From Kryptolebias marmoratus (lineage: Eukaryota > Chordata > Actinopteri > Cyprinodontiformes > Rivulidae): 64,000 nt of DNA. The stretch's first letter is position 1. Every line of letters begins with the position of its first letter. The notes under the pieces are model-generated. The model was not told the DNA's origin. It saw nothing but the letters and a program-made list of their open reading frames with translations, and searched no databases. This document shows positions 1 to 10,535 of the stretch, in pieces. The stretch is taken from positions 15,908,378 through 15,972,377 of the forward strand of contig NC_051450.1 in assembly GCF_001649575.2 (NCBI RefSeq), written 5' to 3'. The position numbers and the translations under genes were made by a program.

Positions 1-700
1 AATCATCAAAATTAAACGAAATAAACATTTGAAATATATGAGTTTGTATGTAATGTATGAATATAATATACAAGTTTCACTTTTTAAATGGAATTACTGA
101 AATCAATCTACTTTTTCATGATATTCTAATTTTATGACCAGCACCTGTAATTATATCTTAGTCCCCAGTTTACTTCAGTATGACTTAGTCAGTTTCATCC
201 TGCCTTTGCTTGTTTAGACTTATTTAAATGCTTAGTCTCATGATTTCTTCTCATATTTTAGCTTTACTTTTGTGTCTTATCACTATCCTAGCTTGTTTTA
301 GATATGTTTAGATTTAACTTTTTATTGTTGTGAGTGCTTTCATGTTTTCATTTAGATTATCTCTTTTTTGGTGTCTCATGTTTTGGATATGTTTAGCTTA
401 ATGGTTTCATTTAGATTATCTTAGATTTCATTTAGATTCATATTTTGATATTGTTGTGTGTGTTTTGACTGTGTATTTTTGTGTTTTCATGTTGTAAAGC
501 ACTTTGTATCGCCTTGTTGCTGAAAAGTGCGATATAAATAAATACATTTAATAATTGTAAGAACTTGGAGTGTAAACTCATATTTTTCAATATTTGATTC
601 AAACTTTTGACCAACAGGGGGCGCTGCTGAGCATTTGGAGCCTGGAGAAATAAAGTATTTTTTTTTTAACACAGCTGGCTGGAAAGCTTTATCTTGTCAT
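1..700. repeat. Repeat-derived AT-rich region with an L2/SINE-type tail
   Basis: No gene is seen. The stretch from about 160 to 545 is T-rich and ends in GTAAAGCACTTTGTATCGCC followed by a segment reading TGAAAAGTGCGATATAAATA (about 495-540, plus strand). This is the usual 3' tail of teleost L2-like LINEs and the SINEs they mobilise. A second copy of the same tail lies near 4177-4227. The upstream T-rich part is probably 3' untranslated sequence of the same element. The exact family cannot be named without a repeat library. Confidence 0.5.
611..624 (+). promoter_or_regulatory. CTCF-like motif
   Basis: CCAACAGGGGGCGC matches the core of the vertebrate CTCF consensus (CCASYAGRKGGCRS). It is a motif match only; occupancy is unknown. 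A second, stronger match in the same orientation lies at 6246-6260. Confidence 0.35.
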
Positions 701-910
701 CACTAGTTATCCGCCCAGCTCCCGAATCCAACAAGTACGACTTGTGTTTTGGTTCTGGTCCCGCTGAGCTGCGGAGAACCGTGTTTGAGTTCGTGTGGAG
801 CGCTCAGGTTGAGTCAGAGAATCACGTGACGTCGCAGCCCGGAGCGTACCATTAGCCTGAGCTAGCAGGGGTAGCGCTTTTAAACGGTTTCCTTGGTGGA
901 GCACGAAAAG
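701..910. promoter_or_regulatory. GC-richer block with E-box/CRE, possible promoter
   Basis: This block is noticeably richer in C and G than its surroundings. At 823-833 it contains CACGTGACGTC, an E-box (CACGTG, 823-828) overlapping a CRE-like TGACGTC (827-833). No supported exon lies next to it, so a promoter role is inference. Open frames here look like composition artefacts. Confidence 0.2.
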
Positions 911-1159
911 ACAACTAAAAGTAACCATTTTGAATTCATTTAGTTAATATGCTTATGGGTTATTTGATATTGTGGTGGTTTAGTTTTTTAACGCGTTCAC
1001 GGAGGCAGGGATTTCCCCTCTCCCTCTCATTCACGTGGTTCGGTCCGAAACGCGGAAGTGTTTCAATGACAGAAACAAACGGGGTTTCAGCTGACTGCTG
1101 GGAAGTTAAACTGGTGGTGACAGAGTGGGGAGGGATGTGGGGAAATTTGTAAGTTTGGG

Positions 1160-2350
1160 GTTGGGTCTGAAATGAGTCATGGACTAACTAAACAGCCTTA
1201 TCAGCTTTTTTTCATTATTTCTTGTTTATCATCTTTTTCTTGCAGAAAATCACTTCCCAAAGCACAGAGTATGAATGTGGTCCAAGTTGTTTTATTTATA
1301 TAGGCTTGTATTTATATAATTGAATTATTTCCTCTTCTTTTGTTACAGTTTGAACAAGTCAGTCTTTGAAAATAAATATTTTTATTTTATATATATAGTT
1401 TTGGTCTACACCTGCATGTATTATAGATTTATACTACAGTTAATAGGCAGATAAAATAACCTTAAATAAGGAATAGATTAATATAGTTACAGATTTATTT
1501 TTACATGTATAGATTCATATGTTTATGCTTCTTGAACTCATCCTGTTTTCTGTCTGAAGCTGCTGTAGTTAAAATAAACACACAAAGAAACTCTGACAGG
1601 CAAACCCTGAACTGTTCATCTCTGGCTTTTCACAAGATTTAAAACAAATGTCCCTGTAACCTGTTACTGAACAGGTTATGACTAACACTGAAACAACAAT
1701 GTGTCTTTAGACCTTTTTGACAGCTCCACAAGTTATGAAAAACAGCAGGATTTGAGTTATTTTTTAAAGTTTCTTTTGTATTGGGTTTATTGTTTTATGT
1801 TTCTATAGTTCTGTTTTATTTTTATGTTGTAAGTCCTTGTATAGTTTTGCTCTGTGTGCCCTTTGTGTTCCTGTCATTATCCACCTGTCCTCAGTTCAGT
1901 ACCTGTCAGCCTGCCTCAACCACCCTCACCTGTCCCTTGTTTCTAATCAGTCACCTGTGTCCACTTAAAAATCACCCTCAGCCTTTAAAACCAGTTCATC
2001 TCCTTCACGTCTCCACTGACTCGTTGTTGCTCTCATGCTCTGGCTGCTTCTTCTCTTTGGAGAGCTCTGCACCTTGGGTCTGATCCATCCATCCATTAAC
2101 CTGACTAAAATCATCTTTTTGCTGCACACACACACAGACACACAGACTGCAGAGACAAAAGTCAGCATTTTAGGTTTAATGTTAAGGTCAGAAATCACAC
2201 TTTGTGTGTCAAACAAAGAGGAACATCAGTCACCACAAAAAACAAAGATGTGACACGAGAACTGGTGATTAACTTCTGACAGTGTGGTTTAGGTGTTTAA
2301 GTTATAAAAAAAGGAAGTGTGGTAAACTCTTCAGTTAGGGGGATTTGGGA
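1160..2350. repeat. Gene-free AT-rich stretch with a dispersed repeat
   Basis: No exon is recognised. The part from about 1885 to 2020 shows the CCACCTG...CACCTGTG(C/T)CCACTT...TTAAAACC pattern that recurs at about 42420-42515 and 52490-52590. This marks it as a copy of one dispersed repeat family. The open frame over it (1781-2083) is low-complexity and not a credible gene. Confidence 0.4.
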
Positions 2351-2612
2351 TATTTTGTAAACAGCTGTTAGATGGACCATGGACTTGAATCATTAGAAAC
2401 TGACGACTCGGTGTCCTCGGTGCGGGTCCTGGACTGTGATCTGTTTAGAAGTACTCGATTGGGTCCTGGTGGCTCTTGGATTGCTGCACACCTAGCAGCT
2501 GGAGACCTCCTCCAAGCTTTTCCCAAACAGTTATGTGAATGTGCTCATCTCCGCCCACATGGACCTGAAAGCACATACAGATCGAGTCAGAGGATCACTG
2601 TACTCGGACTCG

Positions 2613-2778
2613 GTGGTCAGTGCTGCGGTCTCGTAATCCTGAGTCCACAGGTTCGAGGCCAGGTTGCTGACCTGAAAGGGCATCCAGCGTGAAAACAATT
2701 GGCAAATCTTTTGTGCGAGTTTCCTCGCTTGTGGCAACCCCTGAAGAAGGGAGAAGCCGAAAGAACGAGTGCCAGTGA
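2613..2778 (+). repeat. tRNA-derived SINE
   Basis: This is a short element with an RNA polymerase III B-box-like GGTTCGAGGCC near 2650. It is followed by GGGCATCCAGCGTGAAAAC and ends near GAAGAAGGGAGAAGCCGAAAG, a body and tail typical of teleost tRNA-derived SINEs. It is diverged and has no intact tRNA cloverleaf. It sits between the stefin-like exons and their expected downstream exon, so it may belong to the rearrangement that removed exon 3. Confidence 0.6.
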
Positions 2779-3002
2779 CTCAAACTGTTCTAATATTCTC
2801 CTTTAGGGACTTTAGAAATAACTTCTGAAACATCTGTAATTATTTAGAGGCTAAATGTAAAATTATTAACTTTTTTTTCTATTTTAACAGTTTGTCTCCA
2901 TCTGCTTTAAGCTGCTTCTTGTTCCTGCTGGAGAACACCCACTGGATTATAAATAAAATGTAATATTTTACAGAAATTTCACAGTAACTCCAGTATTATT
3001 AC

Positions 3003-3273
3003 CTTTATAAAGTAGTTGGTCCCGGCCACAACCTGGGTTTTGAAGCTCTTGGCGGTGAAAACATCATAAGTCCTTCCTGCTTTCTTCTCCACGTCAGCTT
3101 TCACCTGAGGAACAACGAGGTAACGAGAAACTTAAAATGAAACAGTCACCAGAGTGTATGAACACAAAGCTCTTAATGATCCTGTGTGTGTTTACTTTAT
3201 TGCAGATCTTCTGAATGTCTTCATTTGCATCGTTTGTGTCAGAGGAGATTCCTCCCACCACCACAGGCTCCAT
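3003..3273 (-). CDS. Cystatin-B/stefin-like cysteine protease inhibitor, exons 1-2 (partial)
   Basis: Stefins are small cytosolic inhibitors of papain-family cathepsins. Two exons read cleanly on the minus strand. Exon 1 is 3273-3196, 26 codons from ATG, beginning [12 protein letters not shown] and ending EDIQKICNK. Exon 2 is 3104-3003, 34 codons, beginning [10 protein letters not shown]. The 91-nt intron has a GTAAAC donor and a CCTCAG acceptor, and phase 0 is kept at the position of the first intron of human CSTB. Exon 2 contains the inhibitory QVVAG loop followed by TNYFIK, a stefin hallmark. The N-terminal glycine pair is present. It ends on AAG before GTAATA, a usable donor. The third exon (VHVG...HLRVF and C-terminal YF in the family) was not found in the 3 kb downstream, so the gene is truncated, rearranged or a pseudogene. 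Family assignment is firm; stefin A/B orthology is not. Confidence 0.82.
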
Positions 3274-4170
3274 GGCAAGTTTTTAACCCAAACGTAAATC
3301 TGACCAAGGGAGAAAGAGAAGGGTGTGTTTTCATGAGAGTCCTGAGAGGAATTCAGCTGCAGCAGTGAACTTTATTGCAAACATTTGGAGTGTACCATTT
3401 CCCTGACAGGGGAGGAAAGGTGTTGCTTGTTTTACATTTTTCCCGTCAGATAAAGAGTACAGGTTTGTTGAGCTGTAAATAACTGCACATTAAAGCCATA
3501 TATCCTGATAGTTACAGCTGCTTTCAGTAACATTAAGGTAAGACGGTCAAATAATCCTCTGCTTGTCCACCTTTCTCCCCCCTCTGAGTCACGTGACTCA
3601 GTCATGTGACCCAGTCTGGGGCTGCTGGGAAGTTCAGCTGCAGCTTCAGGAGTCAACTCTGTCAGGAAACAGACATCTGAGTGTGAGGTGCTGAGAAAGA
3701 CACCAACTAATTACAAATCGTCACAAGGTTTCCCTCCTCTGTGTCATGTTTGAAGCCATCCAAGCAGTTTCTATTATTAGCTCCTGTGAGCAGCTTTGAT
3801 TTGTGGGCAGCTGTTTGCTAAATTATAAAGCTTTTAATATCTTTGCCCCTTCCTTTTTGTGTTTAAACGCCCGGTCAAGTCGATCTCTTCAGTGTTTTGT
3901 GTATCTGTTTATTTCTCATTTTCTTGTCTGAGCAAAGATTTAAAACTTTTCCACGTTATGTTCAATTTTTCCAGGTTTTAATCAGATTTTTTTATTTATT
4001 AATAATAAAAAAGTGTTTTCTTTATTTATGTTTAAATGGTCTATTAGGTTATACATCACTGACCGATTTACAGATTGTTAGTTTACTCAAATTACCTGTT
4101 ATAGTTATACCAAACTTACTATTAGCTAAAATTACTTTTGTTTTGTTCTGCATTTGATTCTGTTGTTGTT
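3274..4170. other. Upstream flank of stefin-like gene, no further gene seen
   Basis: This holds the presumptive 5' flank of the stefin-like gene (transcribed leftward) and then T-rich sequence leading into the L2-type tail at 4177-4227. CACGTGAC and CATGTGAC words lie at about 3590-3610 and could be E-box-like sites. No exon is recognised. Confidence 0.3.
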
Positions 4171-4176
4171 TCTGTG

Positions 4177-4240
4177 TTGTAAAGCACTTTGGATCGCCTT
4201 GCTGCTGAAAAGTGCTACATAAATAAATCTCACTTCACTT
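4177..4240 (+). repeat. L2/SINE-type 3' tail
   Basis: GTAAAGCACTTTGGATCGCC followed closely by TGAAAAGTGCTACATAAATA is a second copy of the tail at about 495-540, followed by a short CTTCACTTCACTT run. It marks the end of a LINE or SINE on the plus strand. Confidence 0.55.
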
Positions 4241-4790
4241 CACTTGGAGGAGTTTAAGGATCTCAGGGTCTTGTTCACGAGTAAGGGAAGAGTGGAGCGT
4301 GAGATCAACAGGCGGATCGGTGCGGCTCCTGCAGCATTGTGTACTCTGTACCGTCTGTCTGTGCTCCTACCATCACCTATGGTCATGAACTTTGGGTAGT
4401 GACCAAAAGAATGAGATCACAAAAACATGCGGTTGAAATGAGTTTTCTCCGCAGAGCAGGGCTCTCCCTTACATATAGGCGGAGAAGTTTGGTTATCCAG
4501 GAGGGACTCGGAGTAGAGCTGCTGCTCCTCCACATCGACAGGAGCCAGCTGAGGTGGCTCCAGCACCTGGTAAGGATGTCCCTTGGACACCTTCCTAGAG
4601 AGGTGTTCTGGGCATGTCCAACTGAGAAGAGACCAAGGACATGCTGGAGAGACTGTGCCTGGGAATCCTCCTGGAAGAGCTGGAAGAGGTGGCTGTGGAC
4701 AGAGATGTCTGGGCTTCCCTGTTCAAGCTGCTGAGCCCCCGACTCCAGAACGGACGGAGTCAATCATAAAGCTGCTGGATCCCAGAAAAG
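4241..4790 (+). pseudogene. Non-LTR retrotransposon (LINE) ORF2 C-terminal relic
   Basis: Conceptual translation across small frame breaks gives LEEFKDLRVLFTSKGRVERE, then an APTITYGHELW block, then LLLHIDRSQLRWLQHLVRMS and HLPREVFWACPTEKRPRTCW. This order is the C-terminal end of reverse transcriptases of fish LINEs that litter teleost genomes. The copy is 5'-truncated and frameshifted, so it is not functional. The 131-residue frame at 4339-4734 is part of this relic and not a host gene. The clade is not certain. Confidence 0.72.
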
Positions 4791-4799
4791 GAGCTTTGT

Positions 4800-5750
4800 C
4801 ACAAGTTAAAGACTTTAGAGGTTTGCTGTTGTTACACATTTTTCTTGTTAATCGACAGATTTATCTTGTGAGTGCCCGAGGTGTCCTAAACCCAGGAATA
4901 AACTGCTGGCCTACGCTGAATACACTATCAGCTGTGATTGAATCTTGTAAGCTGCAGGAATCCCACAGGAAACTAATTTTTTTGTGCTTCGGCAACACGT
5001 TGTGATTTATTGCACCGTGACTGACAATAATTAGAGTGTTAGAAATGAAGATGATCCGCTTGAGACGATTTTACAGCTTGTTTTTGCAGCAGAAAACGTG
5101 GATGAAGATGTTGAGGGTCACCGATAAGATGCTTTAACAAGCGTTGAGTCGAAGCGTGTTTAGCCTTTACAGCGAGGCTGAACCAGATCACCGTTATCCC
5201 ATCAGGTGGGGCGTATCGTCCCCTGGGGGGGATGTGTTGGGCTGCGTGCAATTTTCTCTCATCCAGAGGTGTTGCCTGGTCACTGTAGAGCCATTTTTCT
5301 GTGACTGTTGTAATTGCAGTTTTTGGGAAATGGAAACCAAAGAGACTAATGCGTGTAAAGTTAACAGGAAACGAGATTAACAGGGAGATTGTCTGCTAAT
5401 GAAAGAGCAGATGCCTGTTAAAATAAGGCACTCAGAGACACAGACCAGGACATGTGAATGCACAACAAAAAGGCTGCATATCTGGGAACACTTGCCATAT
5501 TACTTACACTACAAGCTACATCATGCTCACTGTGCAGACGAAAACTAAGATGAGGAGAACTGTGAAGCTGGAATGAAATATGTGCATGAAGCTGGATCAC
5601 ATTAAACCCCTCTTATGTCGACAGACTTTGCCAGGAAGATTTGCAGAAAGAACATTAAGTCCAGAGGCTTCACTTCGGTCCAAGCAGAAAGCTGGAAAAT
5701 AACAACAAAACTCACTGAAGATGCTCGTTCTGCTTGTAAATCCATTATTT
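4800..5750. other. Intergenic, nothing recognised
   Basis: Unique-looking AT-moderate sequence with only short spurious frames. No splice-bounded exon, RNA gene or clear repeat is recognised. Confidence 0.3.
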
Positions 5751-6010
5751 TAACCCGCTTCTCCATTCCGGGTCACGGGGAAACATTGCCTATCTCCAGC
5801 TGTCGCTGTGCAAGAGGCGGGGGACACCCTGGACAAGTCCATCGCAGGGACACAAACGAGACAATTCACGCTCTCACTCACACAAATTAAGAGTTACAAA
5901 TGAACCTAACATGCATGTTTTTGGTCTGTGGGAGGAAACCCGAGTACTCGGAGTAAACCCACGTGTGCACAGGCACATGCAAACTCCATCCAGAAAAGCC
6001 CCAGCTCGGG
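5740..6010 (+). repeat. Widespread teleost dispersed repeat
   Basis: The order CATCCATTATTTTAACCCGC, then GGGTCACGGGG, CACCCTGGACAAGTCCATCG, CCTAACATGCATGTTTTTGG and TGTGGGAGGAAACCCGAGTA is a very common fish interspersed repeat that I recognise by this block order. Its superfamily is not obvious from the sequence. It is diverged and carries no coding capacity. Confidence 0.6.
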
Positions 6011-6245
6011 ACACCATCCTTCAACCTTCTTCTTCTGTTCCACCTGCTTGAGTGCCTGTAAACTAAAAACAAAGAAAATAAATATTTATATTGTTTTATT
6101 CTTATTAATTTAAGCTGTCTGATTTAAAAACAGAAAGCAGCTTTTTAAAAATAAATAAATAAATAAATCTGCTAAATAAACATCTTTACTGTAAATACAG
6201 AAACATGTAAATCAGCAGAATACGAGCTGCAGTGACGGGACACAA

Positions 6246-6260
6246 CCGCCAGGGGGCAGC
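6246..6260 (+). promoter_or_regulatory. Strong CTCF-like motif
   Basis: CCGCCAGGGGGCAGC fits the vertebrate CTCF core closely. It lies about 110 nt upstream of the start codon of the rhodanese-like gene, in its CpG-rich promoter. It has the same orientation as the weaker motif at 611-624. Binding is inferred from the motif alone. Confidence 0.5.
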
Positions 6261-6289
6261 ACCGCCGCAGCACATTCCGCAGCGGAGCG

Positions 6290-6357
6290 AGCGCGTATAT
6301 ATATTTCCGCAGAAGAAGAAGCGGCTAACGTCAGAGCAGCAACATAAATAGTACGTC
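6290..6357 (+). promoter_or_regulatory. Probable core promoter/5' UTR of the rhodanese-like gene
   Basis: A TATA-like run (GCGTATATATATTTCC, about 6292-6307) follows a GC-rich block. It is followed by 50 nt leading to the start codon at 6358. The placement fits a short 5' UTR, but the transcription start is not directly visible. Confidence 0.35.
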
Positions 6358-7411
6358 ATGACAGCAGTTCCCAGCCCTCTGAACCTACCTGTCTTCGTAA
6401 TGCTGTCCCTGGTTCTGTCCCGGAGTTTCTGCCAGGCCGTCACCGAGGTCAACCGGAGGTCCTACCCGACCTTAGCGTCCTTCGTCCGGTCCTTTTCCGC
6501 CTCCAGCCCGACGTGCTGCAGCAACCAGGAGGAAGTAGTGATCGTCGACGGTAATAATTAGGGAAAACTAAATAAAAGACTTGTCCTCCCTGCGTGTCCT
6601 CCAGGAATCACCTTGGTTGTCTTTAGATCCGGCGGTGACGGTGTTTCCGGCTGAAAGTCGTCTCCGGTTGGTGGGAGACCTATTTAATTAAATTAATTAG
6701 CTGCTTTTATAATAAACTAACAGGCGGCAGCAACAGGAGATGAGCTAATTGGAGGTTAAAGCAGTGAGTGGCACGTTTTATAGATGTCTGAATGTGTGTA
6801 TTTAAAGTGTCTTCTTGTTTAATTATAATTTTATTTAAAGTGGTGTCTTCTTCTTCGTTTATTTCTCCTGCAGAAGCCTCAGTGGTGAGCCTCCCCCAGC
6901 TGAAGACCATGCTGTCAAGCCACAACATCCAGCTGTTTGACGTGAGGAGACCGGACGAATACGAGGCCGGACGCATCCCCCAGGCTGTCAACGTCCCACG
7001 TAGGTCACGGCACACACACGCACCTGCATCCCTTTCAGCGGCGTGTCTGGTGTGTGTGTGTAAACGTGGATTTAATGTCTCTCCTCCTCCTTCTCCTCCG
7101 CCCGCAAGTGGACAACCTGGAGGAGTCCCTGCAGCTGTCCCCCGCTCACTTCCTGCAGAAGTTCGAGGTGAAGGCTCCGCGGCGAGAGGACGACAACATC
7201 GTGTTCCACTGCAGAACCGGCGTCAGGAGCTCCAAGGCGCTGGGCATTGCTCGCCAGCTGGGATTTAACAAGTAAATGGACGCGGCCGGCACGCCTGTTT
7301 CAGCTCGTTTTAGGCGCGTAGAAATGATTTATTTCCCGTTTTCTTCCTTCTTCCAGGGCGAGACATTACAGAGGAGGCTACTCCGAGTGGTCTGAGCAGG
7401 AAGGACAATAA
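6358..7411 (+). CDS. TSTD1-like single-domain rhodanese (thiosulfate sulfurtransferase)
   Basis: This is a single-domain sulfurtransferase that moves sulfane sulfur, by family knowledge from thiosulfate or persulfides to glutathione-type acceptors. Four exons join at 6358-6550, 6874-6999, 7109-7271 and 7357-7411. All have GT/AG boundaries and consistent phases, giving 178 residues and a TAA stop. The rhodanese domain spans about 66-178: VSLPQL, LFDVRRPDEYEAGRIPQAVN, the active-site loop CRTGVRS with nucleophile Cys141, then LGFNKARHYRGGYSEW. Exon 1 adds about 64 residues rich in Ser/Arg (MTAVPSPLNL... RRSYPTLASFVRSFSAS). They resemble a mitochondrial presequence and are absent from the roughly 115-residue mammalian TSTD1. 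The start is the first ATG in the exon; Met15 is an alternative. TSTD3 is the other candidate name, because its family also has an extended N-terminus. Confidence 0.88.
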
Positions 7412-7590
7412 ATCCAAGCTGAAATCCTTTCGATCACGCAGCTGGAACGCAACCGAAATCACGGAAAAATGTTTACAGTCGGCGCCGAGGCAGTATTGTG
7501 CTTGAAAATGTTCCATGTCAACCAAACGGTGCCTGGACTTTGTTGATTTTAACACTCCGACACGTGTGAACTGTCACATTTCACTGTTTT

Positions 7591-7621
7591 AATAAATAAA
7601 ATCACTGTTTTATTAAATAAA
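7591..7621 (+). terminator. Polyadenylation signals of the rhodanese-like gene
   Basis: AATAAA occurs at 7591, 7595 and 7616, about 180-205 nt after the stop codon, within a small repeated AATAAATAAAATC-like sequence. This is a plausible 3' end for the four-exon gene. Confidence 0.55.
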
Positions 7622-7629
7622 ATCCATGT

Positions 7630-9831
7630 GGAGTGGTGCTTGCAGGGCTGTGAACTTCTCCCACGGATCAGATTTGGCTCCTAATCGTAGATATTTTATC
7701 TACATGAGGGCGGAACTCGCGGACCTTTGCTTTCCGTTATCTGCGGCGTCTTGTGCAACGCCGGCTTCGCTCCTTCGTCTTTGCCGACTGTTAATTAGCC
7801 TAAAGGTCGCTGATTATTAACGATTAATGTCAGGACTGAGTCGGCCACTTCGAACACATTATTTGTTTTCAAAGGTTCTTTCAGAACAGCCGCCTGTCAC
7901 CCAACTTTTCGACAGATTGCAGCATTTTCCTTTTACAGAACGTGGCCTTTCTGGTTTAAAATGAACCCTTTTCTTTTCGTAACATCGTATTAAACAGCTC
8001 GAGTTTGTCCGATTCTTTAATGGTTGTTTCAAACCTTTGGTTTGTGTGAATTCTGAGGTTTATTTTGTTGCTTTTTCCGTCTTTACAGGCGTTAATCCAA
8101 TTCTTGAGGTTGGTAGAAATGATGTAATCTGTGGAGAGCTATTCTTAGACAACAGTCTGTTTAAAAACCTGGAAGTTTCTACGATCTGCAGATTAGTCGG
8201 TCTCTTTTTTTTGTCACAACTCCTGTTTGTCTAGTATGTTTTCTGATAGATTTTAATAAACTCTGCACAATGAACGAGCCACGCTTTCCTGCAACATTTA
8301 CAGGCTTTCTGAAGGTCGTTCAAAGTTGGTTCTTTTGGACTTCTGCTGCTTTTCCTATTGTTTTCTGTCCGGTCATCCAGCCTGACTGGGACAGCGTGGC
8401 GTGCGGCTTAAAAAGAATGAATTAAGGGAACAAACGGAGGACAAAAAGACCTAAAAGAAAAAAAAAAAAAACTAACCACAGCATATAAATGGCGTCTTAA
8501 AGTCTGGGAAATTGGAGGAAAATCGAGCAAAAAGCTGACGCAGGACCTGAGACATGTCTCGTTCTGTCCGTGCCGAACGCCGTTTCTGTGAAGGACAAAC
8601 CCATTTCAACTCCTGGAACAGTAGATGGCAGCAACATTTCAGCCAACTCTGTGGAAAGCAAGACGGACGTTCTTCCCGGAGCCGTTATTTTATTATTATT
8701 GTTGCAGCTCTGTCCTGTCAGGCCTGACCTTCACGCTGGTATTCGTCCGGGCAGGTTTGCATCCTGACAGTAACAGCTCTGTGAGCTTCTGTCAACAGGT
8801 TCAAACCTTGCTCCGTACGGCCCCCGTCCCTCTCCTGTGGCTCTCAGTGGAAACATCAGGAGGGCTAAGAACGCCTCCATCTAATGCCGGGATTTGGGAG
8901 TTGGCGCTGACCCCCCCTTCGAGGCGTGCTCTCCGCCTTGTTCAGCTCTTACGGGTCTCCAGTCCAGGTTGAACCGCACACGTAGCCCAGACATCAGACA
9001 TTAGGGGACACTGGTTCTGAGTGGGCCTTCGAACCGGCGTGCACCACAGCCACCGCTCAAGGCCGAGGCGACAGACGCTCTCCGGGACGTCCAGCACCCC
9101 CGGTTTGTTGGGATTCAGATTGGTTTCAGACATTAGGATTCCTTCCAGCTCCCTGCAGCCCGGCAGCCTGCAGAGGAGGAGAAGGATGGGTCATGTTTCC
9201 GATGAGCACCAAGGACGTTCGGAGGCTTCTGCATTAGTTAAGTCACGAACCGGTGGGTGGGTGGGTGGGTGGAGGTGAAAAATGGCCGTCTCGTCGTGTT
9301 CGTCAGCTGCCGAGCAGTCTGACACCTTCCTGCTGCTCAGGGGGAAAAAAGCATTTTACTGAAGCTCCTGTATTTAAACTCGCAGCCCTTCCTCTGAGTG
9401 TGAGCTTACAGATTTTCAGCTGACCGATCTCTCAGGCCGGGATTAAAGAGATTATAAAGAAGGAGTGGGCATCGCCGCCTCATGAAGGAGTTGTAAACGA
9501 CAGAGTTCCAGCTGTGAAATTAGGATGGGATTTATTTTCCCAGACAGTAAGCCAATTAGTGCTGGAGGCGGCCATCTTGAATTGGGCTGACTCCAAGAAC
9601 TTCCTGAAAGTTTCACTAAGCCATCCAGTGGGTCATGGGATATTTTGCTAACAGATATTTAAAGGCAAAGATTTAAAAACTGTTTTTTTTTCCTTTTATT
9701 CTTACAGGTCTTTACTGAACTGAACGCACGTGCGCCTGCGCGTGATCCTAAAACTGGGAGTCAGTAAATCCACTACTGTCCTGCCTGGAATCACTGGACT
9801 TGCTCCCCCCTCCCTTCCCCCTCCGTCTCCC
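7630..9831. other. Intergenic between rhodanese-like gene and drd3 promoter
   Basis: No exon is supported. Near 9560-9660 lies a copy of the dispersed family with GGCGGCCATCTTGAATTGGG and GGATATTTTGCTAACAGATA, which recurs through the window. A short GGTG(GGTG)n tract lies at about 9250-9273. The left edge of the gap at 9832 is C/T-rich low-complexity sequence. Confidence 0.35.
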
Positions 9832-10100
9832 NNNNNNNNNNNNNNNNNNNNNNNNNNNNNNNNNNNNNNNNNNNNNNNNNNNNNNNNNNNNNNNNNNNNN
9901 NNNNNNNNNNNNNNNNNNNNNNNNNNNNNNNNNNNNNNNNNNNNNNNNNNNNNNNNNNNNNNNNNNNNNNNNNNNNNNNNNNNNNNNNNNNNNNNNNNNN
10001 NNNNNNNNNNNNNNNNNNNNNNNNNNNNNNNNNNNNNNNNNNNNNNNNNNNNNNNNNNNNNNNNNNNNNNNNNNNNNNNNNNNNNNNNNNNNNNNNNNNN
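9832..10100. other. Assembly gap (269 Ns)
   Basis: Both flanks carry the same pyrimidine-rich sequence (CGTCTCCC with runs of C). The gap therefore probably spans a collapsed C/T simple repeat next to the CpG-rich block. All open frames crossing it are artefacts. Confidence 0.95.
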
Positions 10101-10535
10101 CGTCTCCCCCCTCCCTCCCCCCATGACGCGCAAAGAGAGCCGCCCGGCGTCTCCACACTCGCGCGCGCCCGGAAGACGCAGAAGGCAGCTCCGGCGCGTG
10201 CTCCCGCCGCCGCCTCAGAGGTGATTGGGATTTCAGGGAGATGCAGTGACGAGCTTTCTACTATTTCACACACACGCGCACAGGCACGCACGCAACCACA
10301 ACCTCCGTGCGCGCCATGGCACCGGGCGCCGCTCCCTCTGCGCCCGGACAACTTTCGCTCGCGCGCGGACGGAGCCGGTTCCTCGACGGCGTCCGATGAG
10401 TCCCCTCCGCTGGGGGAACGGAAACAAGGTATGACCCGCCTGCGGACTCCTCCATCTCCGGGCTCGGGGGGAGGAGACACGCGCCGAGGCGCCGCGGAGT
10501 GCGCGAGGAGCCTTGAAACGCTCTCGCCTCCATCC
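10101..10535 (+). promoter_or_regulatory. CpG-rich block, probable drd3 promoter and noncoding first exon
   Basis: This block is dense in CpG, unlike its surroundings, and includes many GCGC and CCGG words. At 10421-10432 the sequence GAAACAAGGTAT offers a good splice donor (CAAG|GTATGA, exon end 10428). The coding exon downstream is preceded by an acceptor at 11909-11910, so a noncoding 5' exon ending at 10428 is plausible; mammalian DRD2/DRD3 also have noncoding first exons. The transcription start itself is not seen, and the two nearby gaps limit the inference. Confidence 0.4.

Noticed and set aside
701..928. 73-residue minus-strand frame in the GC-richer block
   Set aside because: No family resemblance, no splice sites and no downstream exon; composition explains the open frame.
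2640..2665. tRNA gene
   Set aside because: The B-box-like sequence is in a diverged SINE head without a complete tRNA fold.
2885..2945. Exon 3 of the stefin-like gene
   Set aside because: It can be spliced in phase and stays open for 20 codons, but lacks the VHVG, HLRVF and LP features expected of the third stefin exon; kept only as a possibility in the findings.
4339..4734. 131-residue frame as a host gene
   Set aside because: It is the C-terminal part of a LINE reverse transcriptase with frame breaks on both sides.
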